From Pirellulaceae bacterium (GTDB lineage: Bacteria; Planctomycetota; Planctomycetia; Pirellulales; Pirellulaceae): a stretch of DNA of 6,134 nucleotides. The notes under the pieces were generated by a model. The model did no database searches, had not been told where the DNA came from, and saw nothing but the letters and a program-made list of their open reading frames with translations. The translations under genes were made by a program, and so were the position numbers. The stretch is taken from the NCBI GenBank assembly GCA_020846515.1, contig JADLDX010000733.1, positions 1 through 6,134 on the forward strand, in the 5' to 3' direction. Shown here one piece after another: positions 1-6,134 of this stretch. Position 1 is the first letter of the stretch. Each line of letters begins with the position of its first letter.

Positions 1-2761
1 CCGCCAGAGGTAAATGCACCGTGACATCGCGAGTTTGACCGATGCGATAGACACGGTCTGTAGCCTGGTCTTCGACTGCAGGGTTCCACCAGCGCGAAGC
101 GTGGATGACATGATTGGCAGCAGTCAGAGTAAGGCCTACGCCGCCGGCTTTGGGGGACAGAATGAGCACGTCGAACCCAGCTGGTCGTGTCTGAAATGCG
201 TTCACAATCTGTTGTCGCATCTGAGGTCCAACACCGCCGTGGATCCGGGCAACAGGATGAGAAATGTCAAAACGATGACGGATTTCGGCAGCGAGCCTTG
301 CTTGCATCGCAAGGTCTTCACAGAAGACCAGTGCTTTTTCTCCGGCCATTTTGATCTGCTCAAGCGCCGTGAACACCGCCTGCAACCTTGCCGAATGTGC
401 TGGATCGAATTCAGCGCCGTCCGGACTTCCCGGATAGAGCGAGGTGCTCCGCAGTTCGTGTAACACCTTGAGCATCAAGCCCCGTTGACCACTTCCGCGC
501 AGTGCTACCGCTTGTTCGATTGCGCGAGAGTAGCGGTCCGCCTGGGCGGGCGGCATATAGATCTGATGCTTGACGATCCGCTTCTGGGGCAGACCGTCAA
601 GGACTTCGCTCTTCATGCGCCGAAGCATTACGGGTGGACGCCCGTCTTGCCGATCTACAAGCTGGCCGCGAAGTTCGCCTAGCGCAGCGGCATCGTCTTC
701 AGTGTAGCGGCGTTCAAAATCCCGACTTGCACCAAGCAGCTTTGGCCAAGACCAATCCATAATGGTCCATAAATCCTGCAACCGGTTCTCTACCGGCGTA
801 CCAGTCAACGCTATCCGAAAGCGTGCGTTTACAGTGGTAGCAGCGCGGCGGATCTGGCTGGTAGCGTTCTTGATCTTTTGCGCCTCGTCGCAGACTGCGA
901 CGGCAAACCGCTGACGCGCAAAACTCATGTGGTAGTCCCGCAAGGTCTCGTAGGTCGTCAGGACCACGCCATAGCCCTCGAAGGCGCTTGCCGAGAGTTG
1001 TGCTGATCCCGACTGCGTATCGCGGCCTCGGCCCTGCCTCAGCAGGCCAAGATTGGTGCCAAATGCAGGTAAAATTTCTCCGAGAGCGCCCTCAACAAGA
1101 TGGAGCTGCATTTCCTGGCGCCAGTTTTCGAGCAGGCCGGTAGGAGCAATTATCAGAAAAGGTTCTGTGACGCGCTGATCATGGCGCAGCCATGCAAGGA
1201 ACGACAGGAGCTGGTACGTTTTCCCCAAACCCATATCATCTGCGAGCAACACGCCCGGCATCCGGTTAGCCCACGCTTCTGCTAGCCAGTTAAAGCCTGT
1301 TCGCTGATGATCCTTGGGTTCGCTGGAAACCGCATTCGGGAATTGAGGGCTAGTGAAGGCCTGGACAGCACCAAGGGCACTTTCCTCATACTCAACTTGC
1401 TCGAAGTTTTCCGACACTGTCAGGAACAATGGGCATGCCTGGTCAGTCGGTTCACTGTCTGGGCTCGATGATGCGGCTACAGGGGTGATCCGATCGCGAA
1501 GGGCACGAAGCGAATCCAATGCCTGTGCCGTGGCAGGCACTGTGGCGTTCCCAATCTGGACGCTATCTTGCCCTTCCACGACAGCTTTCTCTAAAGCGTC
1601 GATGGCTTCATCGAGCTGCTCAGCAGCAATATCGACTTGCTCGCCCTCGGGAGGATCACCGATATAGAGGCCAAAGCTTTCGGGAAGCCAGCTGTTCGCT
1701 TTCGGCTTGATCCAAGGCAGAACCGGCTTGCGCCAGATGTCGATGCCGTTGACCCGTTCAGAATATTGCTGCGTCTCGATAAAGAGCGCGTCGACCGACC
1801 CGTCGGCCAATGCGCCGTCCGGCATGGCTTCAGAGATGTAGCGCCTCGGGCTCAACGCAAACTTGCGGCGGCTTTCCTCATCCAGCCCTTGGGCGCGGCG
1901 CACAATTTCGAGCGCACCTTTAAGTTCGGGGTCCAGATAGACAATCGTGCAATCGTCTAACCGATAGGCATTGAGGGCACGATCAGACCCACGAAACTTC
2001 TCAACGAACCTTTGCTGAAGGGACGGAGGTAACAGACCGTCATCCTCCCCATCTGGCATTTCGCCTTCTTGGGCAGCGTTGCGCCGCGCCCGACTGAAGA
2101 GGATGGGGTCGAAATCAAAATGTCTGCCATCGGTCTTGAGATCGAGTGAGAAGCCAGCCGCATAGCTAATTCGCAACCGCTTGAGGAAACCATTGGGATG
2201 CAGGATGTCCCCTTCTGCGGCACTCAGTGTTTCGCGGAGCTGCGACATCGCAAACTGTTGTCCGGCGTCATCCGTAGCGCCGTTTACCGCTCGAACAGCT
2301 TCGAGCGTTGACCATAGTGGTTCAGCTAACCGCCAATCCTGGGCATTGAAGCGCAGGCGACCAGCAACCGGAGTTACGCGGGCAGCCAGACCACCTGGTC
2401 GAACCCATCGTGTTTCCAGTCGGAATCCTGGACGACCAAACACGCCTGATGTTTCGATCTCCAACTGAATGCGAATTGCAGGTGGGAGTGCGAGAGCTGC
2501 TGCTTCCTGCTCCGAAAATGCCGCAACAACGGAACCGTGGAGGAGCACAGAGCCATCATCTGTTGGGGTGATCAAAGGCGCCCCGTCAACGCCGCGAGCA
2601 TCATTGGCCCAACGATCGAGCAAGTCAGCAGCGATGCCGCGCGCATGCGCTGGTGCTTTGAGTGTCCAATCGTCGAATGGCACAGTTTCGCCAGTTTGGC
2701 CGATCAGTGTGAGCAGTTCGCCTTCAGGAACCGCCTTCGACGAAAATCCTACCATCCCCAT
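1..2761 (-). CDS. zorD: ZorD, SNF2-family helicase/translocase of type I Zorya (3' end off the window)
   Basis: Partial at the 3' end: 920 uninterrupted codons from ATG at 2761 to the left edge, no stop reached. ZorD is the ATP-dependent DNA-acting effector of type I Zorya. Residues 1-480 match no domain I can name; they are mixed alpha/beta with an acidic stretch at 437-461. From about 482 there is a complete SNF2 two-lobe ATPase: a Q-like DHQRTGFNWL (484-493), motif I DDMGLGKT (508-515), motif Ia LIIAPTGLLENW (536-547), motif II DEAQ (625-628, bases 889-878), motif III LTGTP (652-656), motif IV ALVFCED (810-816), motif V from SPKAGGVGLTL (869-879) and motif VI DQATDRVYRIGQ (898-909). All catalytic residues are present, including Lys514, Asp625/Glu626 and the motif VI arginines. 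SNF2 proteins normally continue some tens of residues past motif VI, so only a short C-terminus is missing; E. coli ZorD is about 1080 residues (from memory). A second start at 2755 (Met3) is equally possible. No nuclease motif is obvious by eye. Confidence 0.95.
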   Translation of the reverse strand, partial: MGMVGFSSKAVPEGELLTLIGQTGETVPFDDWTLKAPAHARGIAADLLDRWANDARGVDGAPLITPTDDGSVLLHGSVVAAFSEQEAAALALPPAIRIQLEIETSGVFGRPGFRLETRWVRPGGLAARVTPVAGRLRFNAQDWRLAEPLWSTLEAVRAVNGATDDAGQQFAMSQLRETLSAAEGDILHPNGFLKRLRISYAAGFSLDLKTDGRHFDFDPILFSRARRNAAQEGEMPDGEDDGLLPPSLQQRFVEKFRGSDRALNAYRLDDCTIVYLDPELKGALEIVRRAQGLDEESRRKFALSPRRYISEAMPDGALADGSVDALFIETQQYSERVNGIDIWRKPVLPWIKPKANSWLPESFGLYIGDPPEGEQVDIAAEQLDEAIDALEKAVVEGQDSVQIGNATVPATAQALDSLRALRDRITPVAASSSPDSEPTDQACPLFLTVSENFEQVEYEESALGAVQAFTSPQFPNAVSSEPKDHQRTGFNWLAEAWANRMPGVLLADDMGLGKTYQLLSFLAWLRHDQRVTEPFLIIAPTGLLENWRQEMQLHLVEGALGEILPAFGTNLGLLRQGRGRDTQSGSAQLSASAFEGYGVVLTTYETLRDYHMSFARQRFAVAVCDEAQKIKNATSQIRRAATTVNARFRIALTGTPVENRLQDLWTIMDWSWPKLLGASRDFERRYTEDDAAALGELRGQLVDRQDGRPPVMLRRMKSEVLDGLPQKRIVKHQIYMPPAQADRYSRAIEQAVALRGSGQRGLMLKVLHELRSTSLYPGSPDGAEFDPAHSARLQAVFTALEQIKMAGEKALVFCEDLAMQARLAAEIRHRFDISHPVARIHGGVGPQMRQQIVNAFQTRPAGFDVLILSPKAGGVGLTLTAANHVIHASRWWNPAVEDQATDRVYRIGQTRDVTVHLPLA

Positions 2762-4155
2762 AGCGATACCGGCCTTGGTCCTTTGTAAGGTATGCGTGTT
2801 GTGGTCGCGATGTGATCTGCAAACTTTCTGTACCATTTGCCTTGGTGAGCGATCGCTTCAAACCCCGTTCCACCACTCATCGAACGCAGCGTCTGGCCTT
2901 CATAGTATTTGCTGTTGAATTTTGGCAAAAATCTCGAGTTCTCTGCCGCATCGACCCAGAAGCGCGCGCGGCCGTTGTCGCTCCATTCGGCAACAATAAG
3001 GTCGCCGATTTTCATGAGCAGAACGGACTGGCTGGATGCTGCACCGCTGCCGCCTACCCGACCGAATAGCAATCCATGCGATGACTTTGCGATCTGGGCC
3101 AGACCTCGCGCATCTTGGCCGAGAGCGAACCAGGCACGTTCGACAAACTTATTGTCGAGATAAGCCTCCCAGAATGCGCGCCTTTCTTTCCACTGATCGG
3201 GGCGATCCGTCGTCCGAGCAATGAGATCAAAAAAGAGTCGGACTGTTTTCTCGGTGATCCACTGATGCAGCACCCTTAGAACTTCTGCCGCATCACGAAG
3301 GCCTTGGATGCGTGACAGCTTTTCAGCCAAGGTATCCCAATTGTTTTGGGACGTCCGGGGGTCGCCAAGCCTGTCCAGGAGTAGCGCCATGACTTTGTCC
3401 CGATAGGCATCGTTGGGATCCATCGCTATCCAGGGCTTTAGCAGAGCATATGCGAGTAACTCGGCATTCGCCTTGATCGTGCTTTCACCGAGTGATGCAC
3501 CCAGGCTCAGAATGTCCTCTCCCTCGACCTGACCGACCGACCGCGACTGTGGGACATTCTGCTTTGCAGCGAGAGATTGTAGGAGGGCACCGAACGCGGC
3601 GTCGACAAAGCCGCCGCTGAGGTCTTGGACGCGTAGATTTGCCATTGCCAGGAATGCTTCGCGATCCTCGGCTCGCAAAAGTCTGTCGCCCAGTCCAGCA
3701 GGACCGAGTTCGGAATCCCAAATTGGAATAGTGCGTGAGAGCTCGCTCCATGGAGAACCCAACTGCTTTTGCCGACTTTTGCAGTACAATCCGAGTTCTA
3801 CAAATAATGGAACGCCGACTTTGAATCGATTCCAATATGCGCGGGCAAGCCGTCGATCCAGTGTCCGTTTCGCGATTGCAGAACAGTGTCTAAGAAGGTC
3901 GGGAACACAGTCTTCTAAGTTTGGGTGGTCCCAAATTTCGCTGGCCAAGCGCCTGAGATCTCGTCGAGCCAGTTCGGACGGCTTGTACGGATTAACCCGC
4001 AGAACAAATTGATGCCATGGCTCTGCGTCGACGCGCTCGTCAGTGCCCATCGCGCCCCATTCACGTGTCAACTTTGCCAGAGCCCGGATCTGCGGCGGGC
4101 GGGGCATTGCCCAATCGCTAGTGATTTTCGCACTAACAGCGAGCAAGCCAGCCAT
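2749..4155 (-). CDS. zorC: ZorC, EH_Signature-domain protein of type I Zorya
   Basis: Complete, 468 residues, no signal peptide or membrane segment, so probably cytoplasmic. ZorC is the hallmark of type I Zorya. In the studied E. coli system it is needed for defence and associates with DNA, but its exact biochemical role is poorly defined. The first roughly 350 residues look wholly helical, with many Arg/Lys-rich helices that would suit DNA binding. The C-terminal quarter looks like a mixed alpha/beta EH_Signature region: a strand ending IVAEWSDNGRARFW (387-400) with Glu390, then FEAIAHQGKWYRKF (432-445) with His437. These are the likely Glu and His that give the family its name, 47 residues apart. 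The protein ends in a Pro/Trp-rich tail (SLWGW). It is somewhat shorter than E. coli ZorC (about 560 residues, from memory). The start at 4155 is supported by the TAATG overlap with the zorB stop and by a GAGG Shine-Dalgarno 8 bases upstream; the next in-frame Met is residue 17. The end overlaps zorD by 13 bases. Confidence 0.92.
   Translation of the reverse strand: MAGLLAVSAKITSDWAMPRPPQIRALAKLTREWGAMGTDERVDAEPWHQFVLRVNPYKPSELARRDLRRLASEIWDHPNLEDCVPDLLRHCSAIAKRTLDRRLARAYWNRFKVGVPLFVELGLYCKSRQKQLGSPWSELSRTIPIWDSELGPAGLGDRLLRAEDREAFLAMANLRVQDLSGGFVDAAFGALLQSLAAKQNVPQSRSVGQVEGEDILSLGASLGESTIKANAELLAYALLKPWIAMDPNDAYRDKVMALLLDRLGDPRTSQNNWDTLAEKLSRIQGLRDAAEVLRVLHQWITEKTVRLFFDLIARTTDRPDQWKERRAFWEAYLDNKFVERAWFALGQDARGLAQIAKSSHGLLFGRVGGSGAASSQSVLLMKIGDLIVAEWSDNGRARFWVDAAENSRFLPKFNSKYYEGQTLRSMSGGTGFEAIAHQGKWYRKFADHIATTTRIPYKGPRPVSLWGW
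2773..2776 (-). promoter_or_regulatory. Weak Shine-Dalgarno candidate of zorD
   Basis: On the minus strand AAGG (2776-2773) lies 11 bases before the ATG at 2761 and 17 before the alternative ATG at 2755, within the zorC coding end. A second purine run, AAAGGA (2784-2779), is 17 bases from 2761. Spacing favours 2761 as the start, but both sites are weak and reinitiation after zorC may contribute. Confidence 0.35.
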
Positions 4156-4931
4156 TATTTGGACCTCAGCATTTGGGCAGCTTCCTGGGCAGCATCGCTC
4201 TTAGGCGTTACCATGATAAAGCGAAGATCAATGCGGCGATGACGTGCCTTCTCCGTTTCCGGCAAAGGTCGCCCCCCTGCTCCCAAAACTGGTCGATATG
4301 GACCATAGCCTGCAACGCCGAGAACTGGCGTGGGATAAACATCATCGCCGTTTGTCAGTATCGCCAAACCGGGCTGGGCTTGGGTCAGGGCAAGATAGGT
4401 CCGTGTAGCTCGTCGGGCAGAAAGATCGAGATTGCCCAGTCCAGTCGTGTCCCCCCGGATGGGGTCGCGGTCAGTGTGCCCTTCGACAAGAAGTGTATCG
4501 ATCTTGTGCTCTTCTTCTCGGCCGTTACACCGAATCAGCGCTGAGTTTGTGGATCTTGTGTAGCAAGGTAAGCGCATGGCGAGTACTTGCGCCACGAGGC
4601 TAACTGCCTCGCGTCCGCGGTCACTAAGCTCAAACTCGTTAGAATTGAAAAGCACCTCTTCAGGCAGCCTTAAAATGCCTGTTTCCGTATTAATCGATAT
4701 ATCCACGCCTGGAAGCTTTTGCTCGATGTCCTTTTCAAGCTGCTCCAATAGCCGTCGTCGGGCTTCTCCAGCACCAACTAAGTAATCTTCTTTTTGCTTG
4801 AATGTAACTGCAAAATAAACAAGCAAAATTATGAATACAAAAAGGAGGCCTACCAACATGTCGGACATGGAGATGAAGTAGCTCTCTTCTTCTGGCTCTC
4901 CTTGCCTGCGTCGGAACGAAGTGTCGCTCAT
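4155..4931 (-). CDS. zorB: ZorB, MotB/OmpA-like stator and peptidoglycan anchor of type I Zorya
   Basis: Complete, 258 residues. ZorB is the MotB-like partner of ZorA: one helix crosses the inner membrane and the C-terminal domain binds peptidoglycan, so that proton flow can drive the ZorA ring. Visible parts: a short charged cytoplasmic N-terminus (1-17); the segment SYFISMSDMLVGLLFVFI (17-34), opening a hydrophobic helix of about residues 25-44, with Asp24 at the position of the MotB proton-carrying aspartate; a charged, probably helical linker (45-73); then an OmpA-like domain from about 86 to 240. That domain contains FNSNEFELSDRG (95-106), VEGHTDRDP (149-157), NLDLSARRA (167-175), GYGPYRPV (208-215) and RHRRIDLRF (230-238), which are the usual OmpA/MotB landmarks, including the D-x2-LS-x-RRA glycan-binding stretch. 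Cys123 and Cys135 lie in a periplasmic insertion and might pair. The start at 4931 lies one base after the zorA stop, with a weak GAAG (4942-4939) upstream. The stop overlaps the zorC start. Length fits the family. Confidence 0.95.
   Translation of the reverse strand: MSDTSFRRRQGEPEEESYFISMSDMLVGLLFVFIILLVYFAVTFKQKEDYLVGAGEARRRLLEQLEKDIEQKLPGVDISINTETGILRLPEEVLFNSNEFELSDRGREAVSLVAQVLAMRLPCYTRSTNSALIRCNGREEEHKIDTLLVEGHTDRDPIRGDTTGLGNLDLSARRATRTYLALTQAQPGLAILTNGDDVYPTPVLGVAGYGPYRPVLGAGGRPLPETEKARHRRIDLRFIMVTPKSDAAQEAAQMLRSK
4164..4167 (-). promoter_or_regulatory. Shine-Dalgarno site of zorC
   Basis: On the minus strand GAGG (4167-4164) lies 8 bases before the ATG at 4155, inside the last codons of zorB. 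Together with the TAATG junction (zorB TAA sharing its last A with the zorC ATG) it fixes the zorC start and points to coupled translation by ribosomes ending on zorB. Confidence 0.6.
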
Positions 4932-4932
4932 G

Positions 4933-6134
4933 TCAGGACTTCAGCTTTTCAAGGAGGGCTGAAATTTCGTCGGCAAGCTCCTCGAGCGGCTCAAGTGCGT
5001 CCCTGAGATTACTTACTGCCTTCGCCAGCTCGCTATCTAGCTCACCGATTTGTTGGTTGACGGCTGTGGCATGTTCGGCAGTTGCAGACACCAGTCCATC
5101 GAGCGTCTTGCCCAACGCATCGTCGACGCCGGCAAAACGGCCTTCGTAGTTTTCCCAGGCCTTCTCCGCGGAACTCGCTGTAGCGATCAACTGACTAGTG
5201 AGCTCTTCAGTAGCGGACTCGTGCGATTTCAAAGCCGAAGAAATCGAGGTAGCGGCTTCGCTGACAGAGCGGGTTGCCGAGGCCACTGGTGCCAGAGCTG
5301 CGTTCAGCTCAGTTATTGCCGCTGACAGTTTGGTCCCGGCCTCTTCAGTAGATCGTCCGGCAATCTCCAGTCTTTGTGCCTGCTGATTTGTGGAATCCGC
5401 TGCGCGCGCCATGGCTTCGCTGAGGGGCCCTGCGTTGTTTGCAAGAAGGGCCAAGCGATTAACCAGTTCATCTGCGGACTGCGACATTTGCTCCCCGAAC
5501 TTCGCAAATGCGCCTGAAAGAGCTGCGCCACTGGTATCGGCTGCTGTCTCGATGGTATTTCTGAGCGTTCCCGCCAGATCTTCGGAGAACTGACCTGTGA
5601 CGCCTTCCAGTTTTGCGGCAACCTGCTCCAGCTGACCAGCCATTTGCTCGCCTGCCTCGCGCTGGCGACGGCGCGTTTCCTCCTGTTCTGTCTCGAACGA
5701 CTGACGAATGTCACGAAGGCTTGTTTCCAGAGACTGTGGCACACTGGCAAGTCCGCTCGACAGCGTCTCAAACTTGCTTGTCATGCCCGTCAGCGATTGC
5801 GCCAACGCCTGCATCTCTTGTCCAGCGTGCTCGCGCAGAGCTGATCCCAGGTCCTGACTGATGCGATCAAACCCACCGCTGCGAAACTGCTCGATGTTGG
5901 TGCTGATGTCACCGAGGACTTGCACGACTGGTGACATGCGATTGTTCAGCGCATTATCGATAGCTGTGGCCAGATCTGTACCCAGAACCTGGAACGCTTC
6001 AGTTTGGCGCTTCATTTCACGGAGCTGATCAACTGCGATCCGTTGCGGCGGTGTATACAGGGTCGCCCTGTCCAGCAGTTGGCAAATATTTTCAAGACGA
6101 TGCTGAAGCTTCTCGTGCCAACTCCGGTCAGTCC
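4933..6134 (-). CDS. zorA: ZorA, MotA-like motor subunit of type I Zorya, C-terminal tail portion (5' end off the window)
   Basis: Partial gene. The frame is open from the right edge to a TGA at 4935-4933, giving 399 visible residues with no start in the window; the Met codon at 6015 is internal, because the reading frame continues upstream of it without a stop. In known Zorya, ZorA is a MotA/ExbB/TolQ-like inner-membrane protein that forms a pentamer around two ZorB and carries a long helical tail into the cytoplasm. No hydrophobic membrane segment is visible here, so the membrane part must lie beyond the edge. What is visible is the tail: almost entirely helix-forming, rich in Ala, Glu, Gln, Ser and Leu, poor in Pro and Cys, resembling the coiled coils of chemoreceptors. 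Near the C-terminus sits a motif with the pattern W-x2-YExRFxxVDxxL (W codon at 5157-5155, 74 residues from the end), which I believe recurs in ZorA proteins. The last residues are an acidic Leu-rich amphipathic helix. It is followed after one base by zorB. Identity rests on the tail plus the unambiguous zorBCD neighbours. Confidence 0.92.
   Translation of the reverse strand, partial: TDRSWHEKLQHRLENICQLLDRATLYTPPQRIAVDQLREMKRQTEAFQVLGTDLATAIDNALNNRMSPVVQVLGDISTNIEQFRSGGFDRISQDLGSALREHAGQEMQALAQSLTGMTSKFETLSSGLASVPQSLETSLRDIRQSFETEQEETRRRQREAGEQMAGQLEQVAAKLEGVTGQFSEDLAGTLRNTIETAADTSGAALSGAFAKFGEQMSQSADELVNRLALLANNAGPLSEAMARAADSTNQQAQRLEIAGRSTEEAGTKLSAAITELNAALAPVASATRSVSEAATSISSALKSHESATEELTSQLIATASSAEKAWENYEGRFAGVDDALGKTLDGLVSATAEHATAVNQQIGELDSELAKAVSNLRDALEPLEELADEISALLEKLKS

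Noticed and set aside
14..463. 149-codon plus-strand open frame opposite zorD
   Set aside because: It lies antisense to the SNF2 helicase motifs, is composed of unrelated Arg/Ser/Cys-rich sequence, and has no recognisable domain; it is a shadow of the real minus-strand gene.
1957..2559. Two short minus-strand open frames (1957-2223 and 2374-2559) where no long gene seemed to be
   Set aside because: Manual translation shows this region is continuous zorD coding sequence in a different frame, open from 2761 to the window edge; the short frames are shadows and not evidence of a broken gene.
2469..2918. 149-codon plus-strand open frame across the zorC/zorD junction
   Set aside because: Low-complexity Ser/Ala-rich translation, antisense to two well-supported genes whose overlap it spans; no domain seen.
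3527..3546. Small GACC-type tandem repeat in zorC (around gaccgaccgaccgcgac)
   Set aside because: Only three short units, in frame with a normal ZorC stretch; too short to be a repeat element or regulatory site.
3485..3835. 116-codon minus-strand open frame inside zorC in another frame
   Set aside because: Arg-rich, domain-free translation wholly within zorC, with no separate support; an out-of-frame shadow.
4841..4884. Strong plus-strand AAAGGAGG (4841-4848) 9 bases before an ATG (4858), opposite zorB
   Set aside because: It looks like a perfect ribosome site, but the frame stops after 7 codons, and the purine run is the complement of codons for the ZorB membrane helix; coincidence is the simplest reading.
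4933..6134. Chemoreceptor (MCP) or phage tail tape-measure protein as identity for the coiled-coil gene
   Set aside because: The Ala/Gln/Glu-rich helical pattern resembles both, but there is no MCP signalling hairpin motif, and the gene is directly coupled to zorB, zorC and zorD, which fits ZorA.

Overview
The window is filled by four tightly packed genes on the minus strand. Read 5' to 3' they run from the right edge to the left edge. I recognise them as a type I Zorya anti-phage defence operon: zorA (right end, its 5' part outside the window), zorB, zorC and zorD (left end, its last 3' part outside the window). There is essentially no non-coding DNA: zorA and zorB are separated by 1 base, the zorB stop and zorC start share a base (TAATG), and zorD begins 13 bases before the end of zorC. 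No RNA gene, CRISPR array, insertion sequence or convincing promoter or terminator is visible; any operon promoter and terminator should lie outside the window.

Layout: 4933-6134 holds the C-terminal 399 residues of ZorA, a long helical, coiled-coil-like cytoplasmic tail. The membrane-embedded MotA-like part is off the right edge. 4155-4931 is ZorB, a MotB-like protein with one transmembrane helix carrying a proton-channel aspartate (Asp24) and a C-terminal OmpA-type peptidoglycan-binding domain. 2749-4155 is ZorC, a soluble helical protein whose C-terminus fits the EH_Signature family. 1-2761 is the first 920 residues of ZorD, with about 480 residues of unassigned N-terminal sequence followed by a SNF2-family helicase/translocase core with all main motifs. 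It needed manual reading because it runs off the edge without a stop.

How they should work together (established for Zorya, inferred here): ZorA and ZorB form a proton-driven rotary motor anchored to peptidoglycan. The motor senses phage-induced envelope disturbance and signals through the ZorA tail to the cytoplasmic effectors ZorC (DNA-associated) and ZorD (SNF2 ATPase acting on invading DNA). The presence of ZorC and ZorD, rather than ZorE or ZorF/ZorG, sets type I.

Organism: the OmpA/peptidoglycan anchor, the moderately GC-rich codon use and the operon type suggest a Gram-negative bacterium, probably a proteobacterium. I cannot name genus or class from this sequence. The system is known rather than new; the less explored parts are the ZorD N-terminal half, the role of ZorC and the length of the ZorA tail.
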